From Streptomyces sp. NBC_00341 (GTDB taxonomy: Bacteria > Actinomycetota > Actinomycetes > Streptomycetales > Streptomycetaceae): a stretch of DNA of 64,000 nt. The translations under genes were made by a program, and so were the position numbers. Positions 25,332 through 33,059 of the stretch are shown here, in pieces. Position 1 is the first letter of the stretch, and each line of letters opens with the position of its first letter. Below the pieces are notes generated by a model. That model saw only the letters and a program-made list of their open reading frames with translations, did no database searches and was not told the DNA's origin. The stretch spans positions 1,674,001 through 1,738,000 of the forward strand of contig NZ_CP108002.1 of the NCBI RefSeq assembly GCF_041435055.1, given 5' to 3'.

Positions 25332-26407
25332 CGCCGCTCCGGAAGGGGGTCGGCGAAGTGCCAGCCCCTGGCCAGCAGGGCGTCGACCGCCTCGACAGCC
25401 GTGGCCAGGCGCTGTTGGCGGCTTCCGGTGACTTCGATGAAGTTCCTTCCTGTTCGGGTGAGTTCGGCTCGGAGACGGTCGGTCATCAAGGGCCGCGGCT
25501 CCTCGCTGTGGCGCAGTCCGTCGTCCTCGAAGGCGACGCCCTCGTGGTCGGTCAGCAGCCACAGGTGAGGGGCCGGCCGGTCGGCCGCGCGCTCGACGAG
25601 CGGGTTGCGGCCACCGGCGTACCGCTCGTGCCGGACGGTGGCGGCGAAGGAGTCGGTGTCGCAGACGAGCACCGGGGATCCGGTGCGGGCGGCCGCCTCC
25701 TCCCGGGCGTTCCGGGCCTCTGCCATCAGCGGTAAGTCGTCGGTGGTGAAGGCGACGTCCTCCCGCTGGGCGCGGGGCCACCGGGCGCGCGGCGCGGCCG
25801 GCTTCTGTTCGCGGAACTCGCGCCCGTACCCGGCGACGTACCCGGTGAGCGCCCAGACACCACCGCGCCTGCGGTACTGGGCGGCCAGCGCGCGGGCCAG
25901 GGTGGTGGTGCCGGTGGACTCGGCGCCCAGGACGACGACCCGGCGGGCCAGCGCGGCCCGGACCGGCGGTTCGAGGAAGTCCCAGTAGCCCGCCGGGTCC
26001 GCGCGCACCGCGGTGCCGGAGACCGGGAAGACCGTGCGGTCCGGGTCGACGGCGACGGGTTCGGCGCCCAAGCGGCGGGCCAGCTCGTCCCCGTACGGCT
26101 CCGAGGTGAAGACGGCGTCCACGGGCTCGGGCACGGCCGCGGTGAAGAGCGCCGTGCGGGCGTCCCGGACCGCCGGGTCGCGGAGATCCGTCCGGGTGTC
26201 GTCGACGGCGCCGGCCACCGTCACGTCCGGGTGCACCTCGCGCATCCAGGCGACCCGGTCGGCGAGCGGGACGGATTCCGCCGAGGCGGCGCGGACCAGC
26301 ACGGTCAGCCGCTCGCAGCGGTCCTGCGCGGTGCGGACGAGATGGTGGTGACCGGCGTGCGGCGGGTAGAACCTGCCGAGCACCAGGCCGTGCGCGAAGC
26401 GTTTCAT
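25328..26407 (-). CDS. NadR-like NMN adenylyltransferase / ribosylnicotinamide kinase
   Basis: A 359-aa bifunctional-type protein. The N-terminal adenylyltransferase domain has GRFYPPHAGHHHLV (the (T/H)xGH nucleotide site) and VFPVSGTAVRADPAGYW with the SxTxxR-like signature. The C-terminal kinase has the P-loop GAESTGTTTLARAL at about residue 160 and VLVCDTDSFAA. It lacks the helix-turn-helix of enterobacterial NadR. The start ATG 26405-26407 overlaps the stop of the upstream small gene. Codon 225 is TTA (25733-25735), rare in Streptomyces and decoded by the bldA tRNA. It makes NAD from salvaged nicotinamide riboside or NMN. Confidence 0.9.
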   Translation of the reverse strand: MKRFAHGLVLGRFYPPHAGHHHLVRTAQDRCERLTVLVRAASAESVPLADRVAWMREVHPDVTVAGAVDDTRTDLRDPAVRDARTALFTAAVPEPVDAVFTSEPYGDELARRLGAEPVAVDPDRTVFPVSGTAVRADPAGYWDFLEPPVRAALARRVVVLGAESTGTTTLARALAAQYRRRGGVWALTGYVAGYGREFREQKPAAPRARWPRAQREDVAFTTDDLPLMAEARNAREEAAARTGSPVLVCDTDSFAATVRHERYAGGRNPLVERAADRPAPHLWLLTDHEGVAFEDDGLRHSEEPRPLMTDRLRAELTRTGRNFIEVTGSRQQRLATAVEAVDALLARGWHFADPLPERR

Positions 26408-26535
26408 GCCGCGTCCTCCGTGGACTCCCCCGGCCGGACGGCGCGACCGTGCCGCCGCTCGCGCAGGCCGGCCGGGGTTCCCGGGACCGTCACCAGGGGC
26501 TGCCGCAGGGGATCGAGGACGTTCGCGAGACTCAC
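26404..26535 (-). CDS. 43-aa small protein, first gene of the NAD operon
   Basis: A 43-codon frame from GTG 26533-26535 to TGA 26404-26406. The product begins MSLANVLDPLRQPLVTVPG, has RERRHGRAVRPG in the middle and ends ESTEDAA. Support for a real gene: AAGGAGG (26540-26546) 4 nt before the start, and a stop that overlaps the nadR ATG (ATGA), as at every other junction in this operon. It resembles no family I know. It may be a small protein, or a leader whose translation couples nadR expression. Confidence 0.65.
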   Translation of the reverse strand: MSLANVLDPLRQPLVTVPGTPAGLRERRHGRAVRPGESTEDAA

Positions 26536-26547
26536 ACCGCCTCCTTA

Positions 26548-26564
26548 ATAGTCATTCTGACTAT
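26548..26564. promoter_or_regulatory. palindromic operator, probable NrtR box
   Basis: ATAGTCATTCTGACTAT: two 7-bp arms around TTC, immediately upstream of the ribosome site of the NAD operon. It is the only clear operator-like palindrome there and the operon encodes an NrtR-like regulator, so autoregulation is likely. The assignment is by context. Confidence 0.6.
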
Positions 26565-26588
26565 AAAGGTCGAACGCAGGTAGCAAAA

Positions 26589-26642
26589 GGCCCGCGGCCG
26601 GTTCCTGTCCGAAATTCGGAATCCAGGAACCGGCCGCGGGCC
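26589..26642 (-). terminator. rho-independent terminator of the rluB operon
   Basis: 19-bp arms 26589-26607 and 26624-26642 with an inner palindrome in the loop. On the minus strand the hairpin is followed by a T-run (TTTT at 26588-26585). It lies 20 bp after the rluB stop and isolates it from the NAD operon promoter. Confidence 0.85.
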
Positions 26643-26662
26643 GTGAGCGGTGGAACGGAGGT

Positions 26663-27925
26663 CTACAGACCGACCTCGCGCATCAGCATGCCCACTTCGG
26701 TGTTGGTGAGCCGGCGCAGCCAGCCCGACTTCTGGTCGCCCAGCGGGATCGGGCCGAACGACGTCCGCACGAGCCGCTCGACCGGGAAGCCGGCCTCGGC
26801 CAGCATCCGGCGGACGATGTGCTTGCGGCCCTCGTGGAGGGTCACCTCGACCAGGTAGTTCTTGCCGGTGTTCTCGACGACTCGGAAGTGGTCGGCGCGG
26901 GCGTACCCGTCCTCCAGCTGGATGCCGTCCTTGAGCCGCTTGCCCAGGTCGCGCGGGAGCGGGCCCTGGATGGCGGCCAGGTAGGTCTTCTTCACGCCGT
27001 ACTTGGGGTGGGTGAGACGGTGGGCCAGCTCACCGTGGTTGGTGAGCATGATGATGCCCTCGGTCTCGGTGTCCAGCCGGCCGACGTGGAAGAGCCGCGT
27101 CTCACGGTTGGTGACGTAGTCGCCGAGGCACTGGCGCCCGTCCGGGTCCTCCATGGAGGAGACGACACCGGCCGGCTTGTTCAGCGCGAAGAACAGGTGC
27201 GACTGGGTGGCGACGGTCAGACCGTCGACCTTGATCTCGTCGTGGTTCACGTCGACGCGCATGCCCTGCTCGACGACGATCTCACCGTTGACCTCGACGC
27301 GGGACTGCTCGATGAGCTCCTCGCAGGCGCGGCGTGAGCCCATGCCGGCCCTGGCGAGGATCTTCTGCAGCCGCTCGCCCTCCTGCTCGGCGCCCGGGTG
27401 GGTCTTCGGCGTCGAGATCTCGGGCTTGTTCGCGTACCGGTCGCGGTTGCGCTGCTCGATCTTGGCGTCGAGCTCGCGCGGGCGGGCGGGGGCGCCGTAC
27501 GGGGCACGCCGGCCGCTGCTCTTCGAGCCGCCGGAGGCCGCCTTCGGGCCGCCCTTGGCGCCGCCGCGGGCCGCCGCGCCGCGGCCCTTGCGGGTGCCGC
27601 CGTCGCCGCCCGGCTTGTCGTTGCCCACGTCGTAGCGGCGCTCCTCCGGGCGGGGCCGGCGGGGACGCTGCTCCTGCTTGTCCTCGCGCTCGGAGCCGGA
27701 GACCCGGGGGTTCGGGTTGGTGTTCCGGCCGGTGCCGATGTTGTTCCGGCCGCCGCTGCCACCGCTCCTGGCTCCGCCGCTGCTCCTGCCGCCGCTGCTC
27801 CTGCCGCCGGCTCCGCCGCCACTCCTGCCGCCGCCGCTGCTGGCTCCGCCGCTCCTGCCGCCGGCTCCGCCGCCGCTCCTGCCGCCGCCGCTGCCGCTTC
27901 CGCTGTTCCTGCCACTGCTTCGCAT
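26663..27925 (-). CDS. rRNA large-subunit pseudouridine synthase RluB-type
   Basis: A 420-aa RsuA/RluB-family enzyme. The N-terminal about 60 residues are Gly/Ser/Arg repeats (GGRSGGGAGGRSGG), then a basic linker with GAAARGGAKGGPKAASGG. An S4 RNA-binding domain (LQKILARAGMGSRRACEELI) precedes the catalytic domain with GRLDTETEGIIMLTNHGE, which contains the active Asp, and a C-terminal RHIVRRMLAEAGFPVERLVR. The start is ATG 27923-27925, sharing one base with the scpB stop. It pseudouridylates 23S rRNA. The Gly-rich extension is much longer than in E. coli RluB. Confidence 0.92.
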   Translation of the reverse strand: MRSSGRNSGSGSGGGRSGGGAGGRSGGASSGGGRSGGGAGGRSSGGRSSGGARSGGSGGRNNIGTGRNTNPNPRVSGSEREDKQEQRPRRPRPEERRYDVGNDKPGGDGGTRKGRGAAARGGAKGGPKAASGGSKSSGRRAPYGAPARPRELDAKIEQRNRDRYANKPEISTPKTHPGAEQEGERLQKILARAGMGSRRACEELIEQSRVEVNGEIVVEQGMRVDVNHDEIKVDGLTVATQSHLFFALNKPAGVVSSMEDPDGRQCLGDYVTNRETRLFHVGRLDTETEGIIMLTNHGELAHRLTHPKYGVKKTYLAAIQGPLPRDLGKRLKDGIQLEDGYARADHFRVVENTGKNYLVEVTLHEGRKHIVRRMLAEAGFPVERLVRTSFGPIPLGDQKSGWLRRLTNTEVGMLMREVGL

Positions 27926-28572
27926 CAAAATTCCGTCTTGTCGTCTGCGTGAGTATCCGGGGTGTCCGGTGCGTCCGGATCGAACGACGGCACACCCTCT
28001 AGCGTCTCAGCCTCGATCGCGTCCGCCTCCGGTAGGAAGGGCGCGAGCTCCGGGAGCTCGTCCAGGCCACGCAGGCCCATTCGCTCCAGAAAGTAGTTCG
28101 TCGTCCTGTACAGGATCGCACCTGTTTCGGGTTCCGCGCCCGCTTCCTCGACCAGGCCCCTCTGGAGCAGGGTCCGCATGACCCCGTCGCAGTTCACGCC
28201 GCGCACCGCGGAGACCCTGGAACGGCTCACCGGCTGCCGGTACGCGACGACCGCGAGGGTCTCCAGCGCCGCCTGGGTGAGACGGGCGTGCTGGCCGTCC
28301 AGGACGAAGCCCTCGACCGCCGCCGCGTACTGCGGCCGGGTGTAGAACCGCCAGCCTCCCGCGACCAGCCTCAGGTCGAAGCCGCGGCGCTGCTCGGTGT
28401 ACTCGTCGGCCAGCTCCCGCAGCGCGTCCGCGACGGCCCGCCGGGGCCGCTCCAGCACCTTGGCCAGGTGCTCCTCGGTGGCGGGCTCGTCGACGACCAT
28501 CAGCACGGCCTCCAACGCGGGCTTCAGGTCGAGGCCCGCGACGGCCGGTCCGGTGACGTCCTGCTCACTCAT
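27925..28572 (-). CDS. scpB: segregation and condensation protein B
   Basis: A 215-aa ScpB with two winged-helix domains: LKPALEAVLMVVDEPATEEHLA at the N terminus, then YAAAVEGFVLDGQHARLTQAALETLAVVAYRQPVSR and VRGVNCDGVMRTLLQRGLVEE. With ScpA and SMC it forms the bacterial condensin. The C-terminal tail is acidic. ATG 28570-28572 overlaps the scpA stop. Confidence 0.96.
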   Translation of the reverse strand: MSEQDVTGPAVAGLDLKPALEAVLMVVDEPATEEHLAKVLERPRRAVADALRELADEYTEQRRGFDLRLVAGGWRFYTRPQYAAAVEGFVLDGQHARLTQAALETLAVVAYRQPVSRSRVSAVRGVNCDGVMRTLLQRGLVEEAGAEPETGAILYRTTNYFLERMGLRGLDELPELAPFLPEADAIEAETLEGVPSFDPDAPDTPDTHADDKTEF

Positions 28573-29642
28573 GCCTTCACGTCCTGCCGCTCGTCCCGCA
28601 TGTCCGGTGCCTCCTGGTCGAACTCGTCCGTGACGACCGGCTCGGCCCCTTGCTCGCCGGCCCAGCGCACCATCAGCTCCCCCAGCGCCTCGTCCTGGTC
28701 CAGGACGACGGCCTTCTCCCGGTAGAGCTCCAGCAACGCGAGGAACCGGGCGACGACGGTGAGGGTGTCCTGGGCGTCCCCGGCCAGCTCCCGGAAGCTC
28801 ATCTCCCCCGCCTCCCGGAGCCGGGCCATCACGATCCCGGCCTGCTCCCGCACGCTGACCAGCGGGGCGTGGATGTGGTCGACGTAGACCTGCGGCCGGG
28901 GCTTGGGCTGCATCGCCTTCACGGCCAGCTTCGCGAAGCCCTCGGCCCCGATGCTGATCACCACGTCGGGCAGCAGCTCCGCGTGGTGCGGCTCCAGCCC
29001 GACGGTACGGGGGAAGCGGCGGCCCTCCGATTCGAGCCGCTCGCTGAAGATCTCCGCGATGCGCTTGTACGCGCGGTACTGCAGCAGCCTCGCGAAGAGC
29101 AGGTCCCTGGCCTCCAGCAGCGCCAGGTCCCCCTCGTCCTCCACCTCCGCGGTGGGCAGCAGCCGGGCCGCCTTGAGGTCCAGGAGGGTCGCCGCGACGA
29201 CGAGGAACTCGGTGGTCTGGTCCAGGTCCCAGTCCGGCCCCATGGCCCGGATGTGGACCATGAACTCGTCGGTGACCTTGGACAGGGCCACCTCGGTCAC
29301 GTCCAGCTTGTGCTTGGAGATGAGCTGCAGCAGCAGGTCGAACGGCCCCTCGAAGTTCGCCAGCCGCACGGTGAACCGACCGTCGTCGGCCTCCGGGGCG
29401 GGAGCGGGGACGGGGACGGGGACGGGGACGGGGACGGCCGCAGGGTCCGGTACGGGAACGGGCGCGGGTTCGGGCTCCGGTACGGGGACAGGCATCGGAT
29501 CGGGCGCAGGGACCGGATCGGGTTCAAGCACCGGATCGGCTTCAAGCACCGGATCGGGGACAGGCACCGGCACGGGCCCGCCGCCCGGCCCGCGGCCCAG
29601 TGGGCGGCGGGAGGTGCGGGCGGGCTCGTCGGGTGAGGGCAT
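28569..29642 (-). CDS. scpA: segregation and condensation protein A
   Basis: A 357-aa kleisin ScpA. The folded part starts at about residue 86 with FTVRLANFEGPFDLLLQLI and runs through TTEFLVVAATLLDLKAARLLP to a C-terminal winged helix (DTLTVVARFLALLELYREKAV). The first 85 residues are unusual: strings of Pro-Val, Pro-Asp and Pro-Glu dipeptides (for example PVPVPVPVPAPAPE). ATG 29640-29642 is the start. It bridges SMC heads in the condensin complex. Confidence 0.95.
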   Translation of the reverse strand: MPSPDEPARTSRRPLGRGPGGGPVPVPVPDPVLEADPVLEPDPVPAPDPMPVPVPEPEPAPVPVPDPAAVPVPVPVPVPAPAPEADDGRFTVRLANFEGPFDLLLQLISKHKLDVTEVALSKVTDEFMVHIRAMGPDWDLDQTTEFLVVAATLLDLKAARLLPTAEVEDEGDLALLEARDLLFARLLQYRAYKRIAEIFSERLESEGRRFPRTVGLEPHHAELLPDVVISIGAEGFAKLAVKAMQPKPRPQVYVDHIHAPLVSVREQAGIVMARLREAGEMSFRELAGDAQDTLTVVARFLALLELYREKAVVLDQDEALGELMVRWAGEQGAEPVVTDEFDQEAPDMRDERQDVKA

Positions 29643-29720
29643 GGGGATCCAGGGTGCGGCGGGACACGGGCGGGCGGACGGCGGCCCGCCCTCCGGGGCA
29701 GGCTACCGGCGCCGGGCCCG

Positions 29721-30317
29721 TCAGCGGCCGCGCAGCCGCCGTACGAGGATGCTCGCGTCGCCCCGGGACTCCAGGTCGGCCAGGACGACGGCGACCGCCT
29801 CACGGACGATCCTGCCCCGGTCGATGGCGAGCCCGTGCTCGCCGCGCAGCACCAGCCGCGCGTGTTCGAGGTCCATCAGCTCCTCGGCGGAGACGTAGAC
29901 CGTGATCTTCTCGTCGTGGCGCTCCCGGCCGCTGGGCCGCCGGTTCGCGCCGCGCCCGCCACCGCGTCTGCGCTGCTGCTGGACCACGGGCGCCGGAACC
30001 GGCTCCTGCGAGGACGGCGGCTGCGGACGGCGCCCGGCCTGTGCGGCCACCGCCATCCGGTCGTTCTCACCGCCGCGGCTGCGCGAATCGCCGGCGTCGG
30101 CCCTGGCCGCCGAGTGCTCCTCCTGCGCGGAGGGGGCGGCCGGGGCCTCTGAGCCTGGCGCCGGGGCGTCGGCCCCGGAGTCGTTCTCGCCGCCGGCCGG
30201 TGCGGGCACCCGGGCGGCCTCGCCGTTCGCCTTGCGCCGCCGTTCCGCGGGGGACGAGGACTGCAGCCCCATCCCCCCGGTGGTACGGAACAGTTCGTCG
30301 GCCCCCGGCAGACTCAC
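29721..30317 (-). CDS. ParA-associated protein with C-terminal ribbon-helix-helix-like domain
   Basis: A 198-aa protein beginning MSLPGADELFRTTGGMGLQS. The middle is disordered (Ala/Pro/Glu and an Arg/Gly-rich stretch QQQRRRGGGRGANRRPSGR). The last about 60 residues, KITVYVSAEELMDLEHARLV then HGLAIDRGRIVREAVAVVLADL, look like a ribbon-helix-helix DNA-binding fold. The start is GTG 30315-30317, overlapping the parA stop (GTGA). It is likely the partner of the orphan ParA, as RHH proteins are for plasmid ParA systems. The domain call is by pattern. Confidence 0.7.
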   Translation of the reverse strand: MSLPGADELFRTTGGMGLQSSSPAERRRKANGEAARVPAPAGGENDSGADAPAPGSEAPAAPSAQEEHSAARADAGDSRSRGGENDRMAVAAQAGRRPQPPSSQEPVPAPVVQQQRRRGGGRGANRRPSGRERHDEKITVYVSAEELMDLEHARLVLRGEHGLAIDRGRIVREAVAVVLADLESRGDASILVRRLRGR

Positions 30318-31474
30318 TCGGCGTGACACCGGGCGAGCACCTCCCTGGCGAGCTGGCGATAGGCGGCGGCACCGACCGAGTTGGAGGCGTACGTGGTGAT
30401 GGGCTCGCCGGCGACCGTGGTCTCCGGGAAGCGGACCGTGCGCCCGATGACCGTGTGGTACACGTGATCGTCGAAGGCCTCGACGACACGCGCGAGGACC
30501 TCGCGGCTGTGCACCGTACGGGAGTCGTACATGGTGGCGAGGATGCCGTCGAGCTCCAGTTCCGGGTTGAGCCGCTCCTGGACCTTCTCGATGGTCTCGG
30601 TGAGCAGGGCCACACCTCGCAGCGCGAAGAACTCGCATTCGAGCGGCACTATCACCTTGTGCGCGGCGGTCAGCGCGTTCACGGTGAGCAGGCCCAGCGA
30701 GGGCTGGCAGTCGATCACGATGTAGTCGTAGTCGGCCATCAGCGGCTTCAGGGCGCGCTGCAGGGTGGATTCCCGGGCCACCTCGCTGACCAGCTGGACC
30801 TCGGCGGCCGACAGGTCGATGTTGCTCGGCAGCAGGTCCATGTTGGGCACGGCGGTCTTCAGGAGGACCTCGTCGGCCGCCATGCCCCGCTCCATGAGCA
30901 GGTTGTAGACGGTGAGGTCGAGCTCCATCGGGTTCACGCCGAGACCGACCGACAGGGCTCCCTGCGGGTCGAAGTCGACGAGCAGGACCCGCCGCCCGTA
31001 CTCCGCGAGCGCGGCACCCAGGTTGATGGTCGACGTGGTCTTGCCGACGCCGCCCTTCTGGTTGCACATCGCGATGATCTTGGCGGGGCCGTGATCGGTC
31101 AGCGGGCCCGGGATCGGGAAGTACGGCAGGGGCCGGCCGGTCGGGCCGACTCGCTCGCGGCGCTGCCGGGCGGCGTCGGGCGCGAGCGTGGCCGCGTACT
31201 CCGGATCGGGCTCGTACTCGGCGTCGGGGTCGTAGAAGCGCCCCTGGGGCGCCTCGTCGAAGTCGGCGAAGTGGGCGGTGTCCCGGCCACTCTCGTTGCC
31301 GGCCATGGCGTTCACGTGTAGGCCGTCCATCATCTGGGGGGCTGTCGTCATGTGCTGGTGGGTGGCGAAGGTGCGGACAGCGACGGAGCCGACAGCCTCC
31401 AGCCCGTTCGGGCCCTGGCCCCGTGCAGGCATCCCTGGTTGAACACCCCCGGGAGTAAATGTCGACTCATTCAC
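30314..31474 (-). CDS. ParA-family ATPase
   Basis: A 386-aa MinD/ParA-type ATPase. A polar N-terminal extension of about 130 residues precedes CNQKGGVGKTTSTINLGAAL, the deviant Walker A (KGGVGKT, about 140-146). VLLVDFDPQGALSVGLGVNP and DYIVIDCQPSLGLLTVNAL (Walker B) and VPLECEFFALRGVALL follow. The start is GTG 31472-31474 with AAGGAGGT upstream. It is not the oriC-proximal parAB (no parB beside it) but the second ParA found with scpAB in Streptomyces. Confidence 0.92.
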   Translation of the reverse strand: MNESTFTPGGVQPGMPARGQGPNGLEAVGSVAVRTFATHQHMTTAPQMMDGLHVNAMAGNESGRDTAHFADFDEAPQGRFYDPDAEYEPDPEYAATLAPDAARQRRERVGPTGRPLPYFPIPGPLTDHGPAKIIAMCNQKGGVGKTTSTINLGAALAEYGRRVLLVDFDPQGALSVGLGVNPMELDLTVYNLLMERGMAADEVLLKTAVPNMDLLPSNIDLSAAEVQLVSEVARESTLQRALKPLMADYDYIVIDCQPSLGLLTVNALTAAHKVIVPLECEFFALRGVALLTETIEKVQERLNPELELDGILATMYDSRTVHSREVLARVVEAFDDHVYHTVIGRTVRFPETTVAGEPITTYASNSVGAAAYRQLAREVLARCHAE

Positions 31475-31799
31475 AAGTCGTCTTACCTCCTTGGACGTGA
31501 CCAGGAAACTTATCGATAGGTCAGCGTGGCACCATGCCGACGATTGGCGACTCTATGGCGTGTCACCGGTTCGCAGCAACACAATCCGCCGGACCCGGCC
31601 CGATGTGTCGGCAATCGAACACCCCGCTGTCAAGGGCGCGCAGCCCTCCGGGCGTACTTTTCGCGGGTGCACGAATCGGTTAAAGGGTTACGTTCGAGGC
31701 GAGTTGCGCGGGGTCCGACAGGGGCCCGGCATGCGTCCGGCCGGACCTTGCTCGGCAAGGTCCGGCCGGATGCGCGAGGTTGACGGGAGGGGTTGACCC
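31475..31799. other. intergenic region between parA and ald
   Basis: A 325-bp gap. It contains the parA ribosome site, an 8-bp palindrome TATCGATA (31511-31518), and at its far end the ald terminator hairpin. No gene is recognised. Confidence 0.5.
31736..31770 (-). terminator. hairpin downstream of ald
   Basis: Arms 31736-31750 and 31756-31770 are perfect 15-bp complements with loop CTCGG, 29 bp past the ald stop. Confidence 0.75.
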
Positions 31800-32924
31800 T
31801 CAGCCGAGAAGCGTGCTCAGTTCGACGTGGTCGAGGCCGTGCGCCTCCGCCACCTCACGGTAAACGACCTGCCCGTCATGGGTGTTGAGCCCCTTGGCGA
31901 GTGCGGCGTCACGGCGCAGCGCCTCGGCCCAGCCCCGGTTCGCGAGCTCCACGATGTAGGGAAGCGTCGCGTTGGTGAGGGCGTACGTGGAGGTGTTCGG
32001 CACCGCGCCGGGCATGTTGGCGACGCAGTAGAAGACCGAGTCGTGAACCATGAAGGTCGGCTCGGCGTGCGTCGTCGGGTGGGAGTCCTCGAAGCAGCCA
32101 CCCTGATCAATTGCAATGTCGACAAGTACACTTCCGGGCTTCATCTTGGCGACGAGCTCGTTGGTGACCAGCTTCGGGGCCTTCGCGCCGGGGATGAGTA
32201 CGGCGCCGACGACGAGGTCCGCCTCGACGACGGCCTTCTCCAGCTCGAAGGCGTTGGAGACGACCGTCTGCACCTTGGTGCCGAAGATCCGGTCGGCCTC
32301 GCGGAGCTTGTTGATGTCCTTGTCGAGCAGCGTGACGTGGAAGCCGAGACCGACGGCGATCTGGGTGGCGTTCCAGCCGGAGACGCCGCCGCCGATGATG
32401 ACGGCCCGCCCGGCCGCCGTACCCGGGACGCCGCCGGGCAGCACACCGCGGCCGCCGACCGAGCGCATCAGGTGGTACGCGCCGACCTGCGGGGCCAGCC
32501 GGCCCGCGACCTCGGACATCGGGGCGAGCAGCGGCAGCGCGCGGTTCGCGGTCTCGACGGTCTCGTACGCGATGGCGGTGGTGCCGGACTCCAGCAGCGC
32601 GTCCGTGCAGGCGCGGGAGGCGGCGAGGTGGAGATAGGTGAAGAGGGTCTGACCCTTGCGAAGGCGGTGGTACTCCTCCGCGACCGGCTCCTTGACCTTC
32701 AGCAGCAGGTCGGCGGTGGCCCAGACCTCGTCGGCGGTGGGCAGGATCCGCGCCCCGGCCGCGACGTACTCCTCGTCCGTGATGGACGAGCCGGCGCCGG
32801 CGCTCTCCTCGACGACGACCTGGTGGCCGTGGCGGACGAGCTCGTGCACACCGGCAGGCGTGATCGCCACGCGGAACTCGTTGTTCTTGACTTCGCGGGG
32901 GATGCCGACCTTCACGTCGATCAC
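31800..32924 (-). CDS. ald: alanine dehydrogenase
   Basis: A 374-aa NAD-dependent alanine dehydrogenase interconverting alanine and pyruvate plus ammonia. KVGIPREVKNNEFRVAITPAGV opens the protein; LFTYLHLAASR and YETVE follow, then the NAD motif IIGGGVSGWNATQIAVGLGF and DIAIDQGGCFEDSHPTTH, the end of the active-site loop. Start choices are GTG 32922-32924 (adds MID) or GTG 32913-32915 (MKVGIPREV); I used the first. It stands alone and its 136-bp upstream region probably holds the promoter. Confidence 0.95.
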   Translation of the reverse strand: MIDVKVGIPREVKNNEFRVAITPAGVHELVRHGHQVVVEESAGAGSSITDEEYVAAGARILPTADEVWATADLLLKVKEPVAEEYHRLRKGQTLFTYLHLAASRACTDALLESGTTAIAYETVETANRALPLLAPMSEVAGRLAPQVGAYHLMRSVGGRGVLPGGVPGTAAGRAVIIGGGVSGWNATQIAVGLGFHVTLLDKDINKLREADRIFGTKVQTVVSNAFELEKAVVEADLVVGAVLIPGAKAPKLVTNELVAKMKPGSVLVDIAIDQGGCFEDSHPTTHAEPTFMVHDSVFYCVANMPGAVPNTSTYALTNATLPYIVELANRGWAEALRRDAALAKGLNTHDGQVVYREVAEAHGLDHVELSTLLG

Positions 32925-33059
32925 GGTCCTTGACTCAGAGGGGTCACCCGGGCATAGCAATACATACCCGGATAGACGCAGCATAAATGGAGACACCGCG
33001 AACACCCGCGGCAGAGCCAGTCTAATGAAGGGCTTCCCGCTGTCTAGCCTTACAAAGCA

